A stretch of 64,000 bases of DNA from NCBI GenBank assembly GCA_026004655.1, contig BPJO01000006.1, positions 62,001 through 126,000 on the forward strand, read 5' to 3'. The position numbers and the translations under genes are program-made. Below the pieces are notes generated by a model. That model saw only the letters and a list, made by a program, of their open reading frames with translations, was not told where the DNA came from and made no database searches. Shown in pieces: positions 1 through 8,091 of the stretch (position 1 is the first letter of the stretch; every line of letters begins with the position of its first letter). This DNA is from Phycisphaerae bacterium (GTDB taxonomy: Bacteria; Planctomycetota; Phycisphaerae; Tepidisphaerales; Tepidisphaeraceae).

Positions 1-742
1 CTTCGCTGAGACCTGCCCGGAGGATGGTGGCTTCGATGAGGATCTGTTGTGGACGACGATCGATTTCTTTCAGCACACGGGCAACGGCTTCGAGATTTTC
101 GGCATAGTCCGTAATCACGATCATGTCTTCGACCGCATGACTGTTCCCCCCGACATCACTCGTGCCGCTGCTGATACCTGCAGAGGCAGGAGTCGTATAA
201 GACACCTGAGCGTCCGTAGAGAGGACTGGTTTGATCATGTTGACGGCATTTGCAGCCGGGGTGTAAAAGACTCGGAAGACCTCGGTTTTCAGCACCCGAG
301 CTGCACGGTCCATTTCAGCAGCTTCCTTCTGTGTGTATACGAAGATAAAGTTGCCTTTTTCCCGATAGGTATACCCGCTGGATTGAAGAATGGCTTCGAG
401 GGCCTCTTGGATCGTGACGCCATAAAGATTAGCGGTCACGGTTCCTTTCACGTCCTTGCCGGCGATAATATTCTTCTGCGATTGGGACGAGAGCATCCGC
501 AGGACTTCGACGATACTGGCATCATTGACATGGATCTCGACAGTTCCCTGGGTCATGTCATATTTGATTTCACTGGTTTTTTCGGATTTGGTTTCGGGCG
601 TGGGGATCGGAATTACGTCAGAACTGACAAATGGGTCGGTCATCGGAGGCGGAGACGAAATTGCCTGATCTGCCCCAAAGGAATAAATGGACAATGAGGA
701 TAAGACGGTAGCAACTACTGCGTGATGGAGAGCCTTATTCAT
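1..742 (-). CDS. pilQ: Type IV pilus / type II secretion secretin, N-terminal part (cut by window edge)
   Basis: The gene starts at ATG 742 behind a GGAG ribosome binding site and stays open to the window edge, so about 247 codons of the N-terminus are visible. A signal peptide (about residues 1-23) is followed by a Pro-rich linker. Next comes a secretin/TonB-type short N-terminal domain (about 45-120) with the pattern VEIHVNDASIVEVLRMLSSQ and GVTIQEALEAIL. A second secretin N-domain ends in QQILIEATI. Secretins form the outer-membrane ring through which a pilus or substrate passes. It lies last in a pilMNOP order, which favours PilQ over GspD. The beta-barrel C-terminus is outside the window. 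Confidence 0.88.
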   Translation of the reverse strand, partial: MNKALHHAVVATVLSSLSIYSFGADQAISSPPPMTDPFVSSDVIPIPTPETKSEKTSEIKYDMTQGTVEIHVNDASIVEVLRMLSSQSQKNIIAGKDVKGTVTANLYGVTIQEALEAILQSSGYTYREKGNFIFVYTQKEAAEMDRAARVLKTEVFRVFYTPAANAVNMIKPVLSTDAQVSYTTPASAGISSGTSDVGGNSHAVEDMIVITDYAENLEAVARVLKEIDRRPQQILIEATILRAGLSE

Positions 743-831
743 GTAACATCTCCTCGAAAAGTCCGCGTTATTCGCGGCGGTTTTTTGCGGGTCACGTCGT
801 TTCAGAGAACCCGCCGTTACGGGCATCGTGG

Positions 832-1488
832 TCATTTTTGCATGCGAAGCTCGAGCTTGATGCCCTCCCGCTCGAGGATCACACGCCGTGCCTCGATCGC
901 GAGGACACGGAACTGGACGCCCACACCCGGGCGGTCCGACGCCACGACGTCACCTTTCTTTACAAGGCTCCCACCGATGATCGCCTGTGGCTCAGGCCCC
1001 ATCACCGTACTCTGCAACCGAAGCTTGGCCGCCTCCCGCTGCAGGTTCTGGATAAGAATATCCTGTCTTCTTTTCTGATCGGCCTCGAAAGAGCGTAACT
1101 TTTCAACTTCTTCCCAGAATTCCCCGGATTCCGGTTCTGACGAGACCGATTTTGCGGTCTTTGTCGGATAAAACTCGGTTTGGATCACGAAAAGGTTTCT
1201 TGAGACCGAGTTCACCGGTGTTTCTAACCATTGACGTAATTTGTTTGGAGCAGTCGCCGACCGGATTGCATTGGTTCTGATCGTTGATGAAGATCCCGTT
1301 TGCTGATTAAGCTTCGGTTTTATTCCTGAACTTGCCTGTACCGAAGTCGGCCCTCCACCCCACAACCAGTAGCGGAGCAGCACCACCAAGAGTACCAGAA
1401 GTAGTACACCGAGAATTCCCGTCTTTCGAGGATCGTCTCTTAATGATTCCGGCAACCATTCCGGTAGTTGAACCGAGGATCTGTTCAT
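832..1488 (-). CDS. PilP/GspC-like inner-membrane pilus assembly protein
   Basis: 218 aa. The start is ATG 1488, overlapping the pilO stop as ATGA; longer upstream reading is only the pilO shadow. One membrane segment (about residues 28-42, ILGVLLLVLLVVLLRYWLW) is followed by a low-complexity linker, a short coiled stretch (about 120-150) and a compact C-terminal domain. That domain has the LQSTVMGPEPQAIIGGSLVKK, KGDVV and RVILEREGIKLELR pattern of PilP/GspC homology domains, which contact the secretin. It sits directly before the secretin gene, as pilP does. PilP is usually a lipoprotein; here a membrane anchor replaces the lipobox, so the fit to GspC is equally good. Confidence 0.7.
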   Translation of the reverse strand: MNRSSVQLPEWLPESLRDDPRKTGILGVLLLVLLVVLLRYWLWGGGPTSVQASSGIKPKLNQQTGSSSTIRTNAIRSATAPNKLRQWLETPVNSVSRNLFVIQTEFYPTKTAKSVSSEPESGEFWEEVEKLRSFEADQKRRQDILIQNLQREAAKLRLQSTVMGPEPQAIIGGSLVKKGDVVASDRPGVGVQFRVLAIEARRVILEREGIKLELRMQK

Positions 1489-2039
1489 GATTCTGCCCCG
1501 AAAAAGATGCTGACCATCAGTTCTGCTTCGACGAGACCTGATTTTCCGTCCCTGGACTTCAGATCCAGACCACGTGTTCGCAACATACGGGGCATTTCCT
1601 CGATTTGACGCAGGAAAGAGGAAACCTCCATGAACCCGCCCGTAAACTTCAGCGAAATGGGCATCTCCTGACACAGTTCCAGTCGCTTGACGTTAGCCGG
1701 CTCACAACGGAATTTCTGTAGCCCCGTCTTTTGGGCCAATCCGGCGGTTTCACGCAAAAAACCCGACAGATCCTGGTCCCGGGGCAACTGACGACTTCGT
1801 GCAAGCTGCTCTTTCAACCGTTGGACGTCCCGCTTGATCACGTCCAGGTCCTGTGCGGCCTGTTGATTTTGATGTATCTGTGATTCTGCAGACGCAATCT
1901 CCCTTCGAATCTCGCCTAACCGGTCGGTTCCAGGTCGATACAACATGAAGTAGAAAAACACGAGACCCAAACCGCTGATTAGACCAACAAACTTCTGACA
2001 CCGGTAAATCCAAACTGAATGTTGAGAAAGTGGAATCAT
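1485..2039 (-). CDS. pilO: Type IV pilus inner-membrane protein PilO
   Basis: 184 aa with one N-terminal membrane helix (about 17-34), a coiled coil (about 38-85) and a C-terminal ferredoxin-like domain containing LKFTGGFMEVSSFLRQIEEM. The pattern of a phenylalanine-glycine turn followed by an amphipathic helix is typical of PilO. PilO pairs with PilN in the periplasm and links the PilM ring to the secretin. The start overlaps the pilN stop by 4 nt and the stop overlaps the next gene by 4 nt, so the four genes are translationally coupled. Confidence 0.85.
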   Translation of the reverse strand: MIPLSQHSVWIYRCQKFVGLISGLGLVFFYFMLYRPGTDRLGEIRREIASAESQIHQNQQAAQDLDVIKRDVQRLKEQLARSRQLPRDQDLSGFLRETAGLAQKTGLQKFRCEPANVKRLELCQEMPISLKFTGGFMEVSSFLRQIEEMPRMLRTRGLDLKSRDGKSGLVEAELMVSIFFGAES

Positions 2040-2668
2040 GACTCCCCCCCGACCACTCCCAGTTGCATCTCAAACCGGAGCGAAAACTCATGCATCAAAT
2101 AGTCCCCGTCTACACGATCCCGGGCGTATTCCAGAACCAGATCCTGGACCAGCCCGGTCCGGCGCAGATTCTCCAGAAGAACGGCAATACCCGTCGGAGT
2201 AGGACAAACACCTTTGAATCGAACGTCTAGTCGTCTTTCGATCTCCGGTTTTGCCCTCGAAGACCGAAGAAGCGATGCCGACTGGGCTACGGGAATCGTC
2301 CGTTCGATAGTTTGTATGCTCATTTCCAGCAAGGAAGCTTCTTTGGGCAACGATTCTTCAAGGAGCTTGAGCAAACGTGAAGATTCGATCTGAAGCCCCA
2401 ACGACGTAGCAACCTTTTCCTGTAACTGATATTGCGCCCGGAGTCGATCCTGTTCCTGTCTTTCGCGCACTCGGTTTGAGCTCGCTTCGAGTTCTGCCTG
2501 TCGCTGCTGCAACACGATCTGACCCTGTTCGATCGCATGTGTGTGTGCCACCCACCAGGCCCCCAAGGATAAAAACAGAACCACTGTACAGGCCAACTGC
2601 AGCTTCAAAAGTCGCCTCTTGCGTTGTGTCGACGTATACCATTCAGGCACGAACTCGATCTCACGCAT
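2036..2668 (-). CDS. pilN: Type IV pilus inner-membrane protein PilN
   Basis: 210 aa. A short cytoplasmic tail (IEFVPEWY), which corresponds to the PilM-binding INLLP-like motif of the family but is degenerate, precedes a membrane helix (about 22-42). A coiled coil (about 45-85) and a fimbrial-assembly-type C-terminal domain follow. The start overlaps the end of pilM by 8 nt. PilN forms a heterodimer with PilO and couples cytoplasmic PilM to the periplasmic part of the machine. Identification rests on order, length and topology more than on sequence identity. Confidence 0.82.
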   Translation of the reverse strand: MREIEFVPEWYTSTQRKRRLLKLQLACTVVLFLSLGAWWVAHTHAIEQGQIVLQQRQAELEASSNRVRERQEQDRLRAQYQLQEKVATSLGLQIESSRLLKLLEESLPKEASLLEMSIQTIERTIPVAQSASLLRSSRAKPEIERRLDVRFKGVCPTPTGIAVLLENLRRTGLVQDLVLEYARDRVDGDYLMHEFSLRFEMQLGVVGGES

Positions 2669-3893
2669 GCGATACCTCCGGGTTTCGAAGTTTTCGAGGA
2701 TCCGAGGTCTCTATCACTTCTGCGGATTGCATGGCTGAGGGCAAATCGACCACTTCGACCACACGCACGTCGGTCTTGCGTCTCCCGAAACCCGATGTTC
2801 CGGACGGATGACGGATAACAGGGTTTCGTACCCGCTTGAGTGCTGCACCAAAACAGGCCCCCCACTCTCCGAGAGATCCTTCCAGCGGTTCGATCGACGT
2901 ATGCTGTACGTTGACACCCCGGAACGGATAATACAGCTCGACCGGAACCACCAGCGATTGCGAGAATGCAGCTTGGATAGATGGGTCGTTGGCCTGGCCT
3001 CCCAGCAGATGAACTTTCCCCGGACGCTGCCCCCGAAACGTCACCGAATAATACCTCAGACAAAGAGACACTTCGTGCACCAGATCACCGATAATGCTGC
3101 GGGTTGCGTCCTGTACAGTTTGTCGAACGGAATCCTTTTCTTTCAAAGGCATTTCGGCAAAACGCCTCCGAAGGCTTGCAGCTTCCTCAAGTGTCAAGTT
3201 CAGTTTCCGTGCAACGCAATCGTTGATTTTTTGACCCCCGATGTCGATGGTCTTCACAAAAGTCACATCCCGACCACGACCGATGACCACCTGAGTTTGA
3301 CAGGCCCCCAGATCGACTAGCACATGGATCTCGTTTTCGTCCTCTTTTCGACGTACAAAACGTTCAATTCCTCGGTAGATGGCTTGCGGCTCAAAATCCA
3401 GCGAATCGACCACCAGCCCGGATTGATAAAAACTCTCCAGCAGATGGTCGATCAGTCTCGTTTCTACTGCCAGTACGATCACTTCTTGGCGTGTGTCCGT
3501 TCCCTGTCGGATTTCTCCTGCAGAAATGAAGCGGATCGTAAGTTTATCCGGAGAAATCGTGAACAGTTGACGTGATTCAGCCTCAATGGCCGATTTCATT
3601 TCGGACTCCGCCAACGGGGGGACCCGAATGGTCTTGACCTGCACCCACTCCCGCGGCAAAACCGCTGCGACCTGCTTACCTGAAAAACCCCTCGTCTGAA
3701 TGATCGATTTGATCCGGGGGATCAGCGATATCGCTCGGTCCGGACCTTGAACCGTCGAATCCTCCACAGGATGATACTCCGCTGCATGCACGGAGAGGGT
3801 TTGGCCATATTCCCTCAATTGAAGCAACTTCAGCTGTTCATGACCGAAGTCCACTCCGATCGGAAGATGTTCTGCCCGGCGTAAAAAAATCAT
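2661..3893 (-). CDS. pilM: Actin-like pilus assembly ATPase PilM
   Basis: 410 aa, a little longer than most PilM (about 350). It has the actin-fold signature: phosphate-1 loop GVDFGHEQLKLLQL near the N-terminus, the second nucleotide-binding loop VLVDLGACQTQVVIG (about 190-205) and the adenosine loop VHLLGGQA. PilM forms a cytoplasmic ring that binds the PilN tail. The extra C-terminal 60 residues after the actin fold are charged and low in complexity. The start overlaps the upstream pseudopilin stop (ATGA). It begins the pilMNOPQ block, all on the minus strand. Confidence 0.9.
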   Translation of the reverse strand: MIFLRRAEHLPIGVDFGHEQLKLLQLREYGQTLSVHAAEYHPVEDSTVQGPDRAISLIPRIKSIIQTRGFSGKQVAAVLPREWVQVKTIRVPPLAESEMKSAIEAESRQLFTISPDKLTIRFISAGEIRQGTDTRQEVIVLAVETRLIDHLLESFYQSGLVVDSLDFEPQAIYRGIERFVRRKEDENEIHVLVDLGACQTQVVIGRGRDVTFVKTIDIGGQKINDCVARKLNLTLEEAASLRRRFAEMPLKEKDSVRQTVQDATRSIIGDLVHEVSLCLRYYSVTFRGQRPGKVHLLGGQANDPSIQAAFSQSLVVPVELYYPFRGVNVQHTSIEPLEGSLGEWGACFGAALKRVRNPVIRHPSGTSGFGRRKTDVRVVEVVDLPSAMQSAEVIETSDPRKLRNPEVSHA

Positions 3894-4423
3894 CCCGAAC
3901 CTTCCAGAACTGACATCTGGCCTGTATAAGGCTCTATTAAGATCGTCAGAATCTGGGATCCACTTTGCATTCGAATTCGGGCAGGAACAGAAATGACTTG
4001 GCTTGTATCAGCATTAGCATCATAGGCCAGGGGAGACCCCATTTCATCGAAAGACAGTGCGTCCAGCCCGTTTATATCGGCTTCAATGATGCTGACTCCC
4101 GAAAGAGGTCCGGTATGAAACGTTGTAACATAATTACCCGGTTGGACGGGATGAGGAAGGTCCTGTAACGGTTGGCCTGGTGCGGGTCGAGTCTTAAGCT
4201 GATACTGATCCGATCCAAAGAAGACAAAACATCGTTTTCGCGAGGTAATCGACTGACTTTGCGCGTAAGACAGGTCTGCAATCATCACCCGCGCCGCCGA
4301 ACCGAGCTTAATATCGTCCCGCTGACCGATCTGGGGAATGATCAAAGCCCCGATGATCCCGAGAATCAGGACCACCATCAGGATCTCGACCAGGGTAAAG
4401 GCTCGTCGTCGCTGTGACATCAT
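3890..4423 (-). CDS. GspH-like pseudopilin with alanine before the cleavage site
   Basis: 177 aa from ATG 4423 (ATG 4420 follows in tandem). A type III prepilin signal RRRAFTLVEILMVVLILG lies at the very N-terminus, with E5 present. Position -1 is Ala rather than the usual Gly, a variation that prepilin peptidase tolerates in some pilins. The globular part has the LSYAQSQSITSRKRC pattern of GspH/FimT minor pseudopilins. These proteins cap or prime the pilus tip. It lies 16 nt after the preceding small gene and overlaps pilM by 4 nt. The ribosome binding site is poor, so coupling to the upstream gene is likely. Confidence 0.8.
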   Translation of the reverse strand: MMSQRRRAFTLVEILMVVLILGIIGALIIPQIGQRDDIKLGSAARVMIADLSYAQSQSITSRKRCFVFFGSDQYQLKTRPAPGQPLQDLPHPVQPGNYVTTFHTGPLSGVSIIEADINGLDALSFDEMGSPLAYDANADTSQVISVPARIRMQSGSQILTILIEPYTGQMSVLEGSG

Positions 4424-4439
4424 CTTTATGTCCGAAAGG

Positions 4440-4679
4440 TTATTTTTTCTCCGACATGGTGACATTCACCTGCAGTTTTCCGCTTTCCAGCAGATCCAGA
4501 AGCTTGTCCATCTTGCTGTTTAGTGCCCGAAGCTCATCCAACTGACGTTCCCGCTGGGCGCCAGGATCCGGAATCTGTGCCTCTGCTCTCGGAAGTGTGT
4601 GTCCACTCCATAATGAACCGAGAATCAACACCTGCAGCACCACCATACATCCCAATAATCGTTGCGCCGAATTGCACAT
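4440..4679 (-). CDS. Small single-pass protein in the pilin operon
   Basis: 79 aa, start ATG 4679 with a strong AGGAG seven bases upstream; this excludes the longer reading that would overlap the previous gene. It has one hydrophobic segment (about 10-25), which could be a signal peptide or anchor, then a Pro-rich stretch and a short amphipathic helix rich in Leu and charged residues (about 50-70), probably a coiled coil. No family is recognised. Its tight fit between the PilX-like gene and the GspH-like gene suggests a structural or accessory role in the pilus, but this is inference. Confidence 0.6.
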   Translation of the reverse strand: MCNSAQRLLGCMVVLQVLILGSLWSGHTLPRAEAQIPDPGAQRERQLDELRALNSKMDKLLDLLESGKLQVNVTMSEKK

Positions 4680-4690
4680 TGTGTACTCCT

Positions 4691-5845
4691 TTATTGAACC
4701 ACCCATGATCGGATCTTGATTTCGGATACTTCTTCAATCGCGTCTATGACACCGCTGATGGTCGCTTTGGAAGCATCATAAGTCAGGTTCACTTTTCCAT
4801 GGAATGACTCTAACAGACTATTTTTCGTCGGTGTGATAAATGTACCGTTGACTACTAGTTTACTGCCTGTTGTTATCCCAACGCCTTTGATCTTTTTTCC
4901 GACATACGTCGGTCCGTTCAACTGTACCGTTCGGAAACTGCCCTTGATGATTAGATCTCCGTCTGTCACAACCGCAGGAAGATTATTCCGGGAATTGACT
5001 GTTAAGCTTCCGTCTATCGTCAAGTCGGCATTGTTTGTTATGATCGTTCCATTGACTACATTCGTTAGACGAAATGTCACGTTTTGATCGGTGTACCAGA
5101 CGTTGTACGGATTGTTGACCACATCCGTATCCATCAAAGAACCCATTACAATTGAACTCGATATCTTTTTGGCTTTGTATCGTTTCCCATCCACATAATA
5201 GTAAGGGAGAAAATTTGTCATCGAGACCTGGACATCAGAAACGTTTTCACGAGTCAACGAATCTTCTTCTGTTGAACCGGATAAGATCTCTCCTACGACG
5301 GAGGCACTGTTTGCGATAACGGACCCTAACGCCATCACGCCTCCGGTGATTGTGATATTACTGGATAGCTTGACGTCACCGAAAAAATTGGCTGCGTGAG
5401 TAAACGTTTTTTTCTTCTTCAGAACTACTTCAGCCGTAATCGTTTGTGAGATTCCGCCAAGTGTACCGGTTGAAACCACTTGGTAGGTCCCGTTGCCGAT
5501 ACTTTCCACCTTCACATCAATGGTTCCGGGCATGGGAGGGAGTCGAATTCCGGTTTCTCCGGGGTAATGAAGATTTCCCCAATCACTACTCGTGGTTAGA
5601 CCCACCGGGGATGCCGTAGGGTGCTGCAGGTAGTAGATCGCCAGTTCCACGCCAGACTCGGCCAGGTATTTGCGTTGAAGGTTAGTTTGGGCAGATGAGG
5701 CGATCTGTGATCCGATACTGGTTGACGCCAGAACCGCCCAGCCCATCAAACTCGCCGATGCCACCACGATCAAGACCAGAATCATGGCGACACCCCGCTG
5801 ACGGGTTGAAGGTGTCTCGAACGGTTTATCCTTTCGGATTAGCAT
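4691..5845 (-). CDS. PilX/GspK-like pilus assembly protein
   Basis: 384 aa. Near the N-terminus is RQRGVAMILVLIVVASASLMGW, a PilX/GspK-type prepilin segment in which the usual E5 is missing, as in GspK. It continues with LQRKYLAESGVELAIYYLQ, the alpha-helical spine and AESGxxxA motif of PilX N-domain proteins. The long remainder is beta-rich with Asn/Thr/Ser/Val repeats (for example TIDGSLTVN, TNNADL), resembling a polymer-like or right-handed beta-helix domain. Proteins of this class sit at the pilus tip. It overlaps the preceding pseudopilin by 20 nt. Confidence 0.75.
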   Translation of the reverse strand: MLIRKDKPFETPSTRQRGVAMILVLIVVASASLMGWAVLASTSIGSQIASSAQTNLQRKYLAESGVELAIYYLQHPTASPVGLTTSSDWGNLHYPGETGIRLPPMPGTIDVKVESIGNGTYQVVSTGTLGGISQTITAEVVLKKKKTFTHAANFFGDVKLSSNITITGGVMALGSVIANSASVVGEILSGSTEEDSLTRENVSDVQVSMTNFLPYYYVDGKRYKAKKISSSIVMGSLMDTDVVNNPYNVWYTDQNVTFRLTNVVNGTIITNNADLTIDGSLTVNSRNNLPAVVTDGDLIIKGSFRTVQLNGPTYVGKKIKGVGITTGSKLVVNGTFITPTKNSLLESFHGKVNLTYDASKATISGVIDAIEEVSEIKIRSWVVQ

Positions 5846-6494
5846 AATCAGGCCTCACGACGGGACCTCGAACCACACAAACCCACTTGACGTCCTGCTG
5901 CTCGTTTCCTCGGGATAATGTCAAATTCATCTCAAATCCGGGCAAACCGGATCGGGTCAGGGGAATCAACTCGACCGAATCAACCCGTGTGAAAGACCTT
6001 TTTTGCCCGTCATTTTCACCCGGACCGAGGATTAACCTATGGGAAAGCCAGGATCGGGATGCAAACTGGTCCATTACACTAGTCCGATTGAGTTGTTCCG
6101 TAGGAATCACTTCCGACGGTTCTGTCCCCGCCGAGGCTGTCTTCGCAGGATCGGCTACGAGAAGCCACAACGAACTCGTCTCTGGGTCGTACTGTATCAT
6201 CGCCAGTTCGGCCAGTTGTACTTTCCCATCAGCCAAACCGTTGTATGCGTCATCCTGCCAGATCAGCAGACCTTTCCGACTCGAATCGACCAGTCCCAGC
6301 GCTTTTGATGTTTCAATGACCTGACCCAGTATGGTTCCTGCCTGACGGGATGAAAGATCCAACGACAGCCCCTCTTCCGTCGCCTGCCAGGTTTGAGTAG
6401 CTGTCATCATGAATCCCACGATCGCCATTCCTGTCATTGCGGTAATGGCGATTCCCAGACACATTTCGATCAATGTCAGTCCCCGGGCTATCAT
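5826..6494 (-). CDS. PilW/GspJ-like minor pseudopilin
   Basis: 222 aa. The prepilin leader is very short (MIARG) and is followed by LTLIEMCLGIAITAMTGMAI, with Gly at -1 and Glu at +5, so it should be a prepilin peptidase substrate. The C-terminal domain is mostly beta strands (SLWLLVADPA, GFEMNLTLSRG), as in GspJ/PilW. The start overlaps the preceding gene as ATGA and the end overlaps the PilX-like gene, so it belongs to the same transcript. Exact assignment to PilW or GspJ is not possible from sequence alone. Confidence 0.78.
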   Translation of the reverse strand: MIARGLTLIEMCLGIAITAMTGMAIVGFMMTATQTWQATEEGLSLDLSSRQAGTILGQVIETSKALGLVDSSRKGLLIWQDDAYNGLADGKVQLAELAMIQYDPETSSLWLLVADPAKTASAGTEPSEVIPTEQLNRTSVMDQFASRSWLSHRLILGPGENDGQKRSFTRVDSVELIPLTRSGLPGFEMNLTLSRGNEQQDVKWVCVVRGPVVRPDYANPKG

Positions 6495-6919
6495 GGCATC
6501 TTCGCACGAGACAATAATCGATGGGTTTTCGTCTGTTTTCCGTCCGGGCTTGTTGTAACCACTTCGACCACCCCCAGATCACGTGGAGCCTGACTCACGT
6601 TCCGAACGATGTAATGAATCGTTCCCTGAACCTGAGTACTGTCCGACGCACGCAGCTGGGACGGAGAAAGCGTTTCAACCGAAGCCGTTCCTACCGCAGG
6701 GGATAGCTCATCAAGTCCGTAACTTAACAGATTTTCGATAGTTGCCCGCGAGGCTTCGGTACCTTGCTCGGAAGATTCGACGTAGGAACGCTGCTGTATC
6801 GAGGTTATGAACAGACCGCAGATCCCTATCACACAAAATGCCAAAACGACCGAAGCCATCAATGCCTCGATCAACGTAAAACCCCTGCGATAATCGGAAG
6901 CGATTTTAGTAATCTGCAT
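6491..6919 (-). CDS. PilV/GspI-like minor pseudopilin
   Basis: 142 aa. The start ATG 6919 is set by GGGAG at a normal distance and by the short leader MQITKIASDYRRG before FTLIEALMASVVLAFCVIGI. The motif FTLIEALMASVVLA is typical of the PilV/GspI group, which share EALVA after the cleavage site. The mature part is small. It overlaps the stop of the upstream GspG-like gene by 14 nt and the downstream gene by 4 nt. It probably forms part of the tip complex with the neighbouring GspJ- and GspK-like proteins. Confidence 0.78.
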   Translation of the reverse strand: MQITKIASDYRRGFTLIEALMASVVLAFCVIGICGLFITSIQQRSYVESSEQGTEASRATIENLLSYGLDELSPAVGTASVETLSPSQLRASDSTQVQGTIHYIVRNVSQAPRDLGVVEVVTTSPDGKQTKTHRLLSRAKMP

Positions 6920-7451
6920 AGGCAACTCCCTGCGAATCCGTCCCCGGCGAGTTGGCAATGATCTGCTGCGTTTCGATGTGATAGATCCAGCCCGCATCCG
7001 GAAAAGCTTCCAGACTGGGTTCCGGCATGGGGCCTGTCGTCACGACGTGGACCCCTGATTTTCCTGTTAGGGGATTACGGGGCATTTGACTCAGATACGG
7101 ACCAAAAGGATATGCAGGGTCAGCAGTCAGACTGATTTGTCCTTTGGTGTTGGTATAAACAGTCAACTGCTGGACAAAAGCCTCTCCCGTGGGTGTCTGA
7201 TGAAGATTTCCGTCGGGATAACCCGGGGGGATGTCTTCGTGTTGGGCTTTATAAACCCCGATTTGGGTTCGAAGATATCGGAGGTCATCTTTGAGAACAT
7301 TCTCCCGCGCCACGTGCGACGCGTTGGAAAATTGTGGCACGATGATCGCAGTCAGGATTCCCAGAATCACAACAACGATCAGGATTTCGACAAGCGTGAA
7401 ACCCCGCCGGGACGAGCTGAAAGAGGGATTTTGGATTTTTCCGGATAACAT
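6906..7451 (-). CDS. GspG-like type II secretion/pilin protein
   Basis: 181 aa, ATG 7451 with a GAGGAAA ribosome binding site. The prepilin signal is RRGFTLVEILIVVVILGIL followed by TAIIVPQFSNAS, which is the classic GspG/PilE N-terminus. The globular part carries PFGPYLSQMPRNPLTGKSGV, the conserved GspG loop around the calcium site. It resembles the gene just upstream at 7576-8091 and the pair probably arose by duplication. An inverted repeat between the two genes may set their relative amounts. Confidence 0.85.
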   Translation of the reverse strand: MLSGKIQNPSFSSSRRGFTLVEILIVVVILGILTAIIVPQFSNASHVARENVLKDDLRYLRTQIGVYKAQHEDIPPGYPDGNLHQTPTGEAFVQQLTVYTNTKGQISLTADPAYPFGPYLSQMPRNPLTGKSGVHVVTTGPMPEPSLEAFPDAGWIYHIETQQIIANSPGTDSQGVAYADY

Positions 7452-7522
7452 GCCCGTTTCCTCATCCTTGCGTATCGGATTTTGAGGCTAGTCGCTAAAG
7501 AAGAATCATGTTCGTTTGCAAG

Positions 7523-7552
7523 GCCCGGCTGAGCACTTCTGCTCAACCGGGC
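7523..7552 (-). terminator. Intercistronic hairpin between two pilin genes
   Basis: Arms 7523-7535 and 7540-7552 pair over 13 bp with one mismatch and a 4-nt loop. There is no T-run after the hairpin on the minus strand, so it is more likely to attenuate transcription or protect the 3' end of the upstream pilin mRNA than to act as a full terminator. Such hairpins commonly raise the level of a major pilin relative to downstream genes. Confidence 0.6.
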
Positions 7553-7575
7553 TGAAAATTTCGAACAATCAGGAA

Positions 7576-8091
7576 TTAGTTATTGTTATTGGCTGCATTA
7601 GGATTGGCTTCGTCGTAGACAAAACCTCCCTGCTTACTGGCAGCAAAGATCTTTCCGCTGGGCGTGATCACCCACCCATCCGTTTCCGCATCACCGGGGA
7701 AAGCATCACCAAAGGCGAGTTCGGCGTTATGAATGTACATCCCGGATTTTCCGTTGAGCGAGTTTTTGGGTGCCGACTGCAAATAGGGACCGAACAACCC
7801 GGTCGACGATGCCGTTCCGTCTTCATCCGTCTTTTGAGTCAGACGATTCCACTGCCATTCCCCAGCCAAGGTACCGTCATCGGTAGGCCATTGGTCGCGG
7901 TGCTGAAGTTTGTACAGTTCGACCTGCGAGCGCAGGGTCTGGAGCTGACTAGTCAGACTGCTCTTGCGAGCGTCTTCCGACGCGTTGGTGAACTGAGGAA
8001 TCACGATCGCAGCCAGAATGCCCAGAATGATCACGACGATCAGAATTTCGACAAGCGTAAAGCCCTTACGATTCAAACGTATACGATCCAT
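7576..8091 (-). CDS. Major pilin-like protein (GspG/PilA type)
   Basis: 171 aa from ATG 8091, preceded by GGGAG. Leader MDRIRLNRKG and mature start FTLVEILIVVIILGILAAIV with PQFTNASEDARKSSL, the consensus of type IV pilins and GspG. The C-terminus holds GLFGPYLQSAPKNSLNGKSG, a GspG loop, and ends in a run of asparagines. It is the first gene of the pilus operon and is followed by a hairpin, which together suggest it is the most highly expressed subunit. Two short hairpins lie in its untranslated leader. Confidence 0.87.
   Translation of the reverse strand: MDRIRLNRKGFTLVEILIVVIILGILAAIVIPQFTNASEDARKSSLTSQLQTLRSQVELYKLQHRDQWPTDDGTLAGEWQWNRLTQKTDEDGTASSTGLFGPYLQSAPKNSLNGKSGMYIHNAELAFGDAFPGDAETDGWVITPSGKIFAASKQGGFVYDEANPNAANNNN

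Noticed and set aside
2808..3320. A 170-codon plus-strand open frame.
   Set aside because: It is antisense to pilM, which has the complete actin-like motifs.
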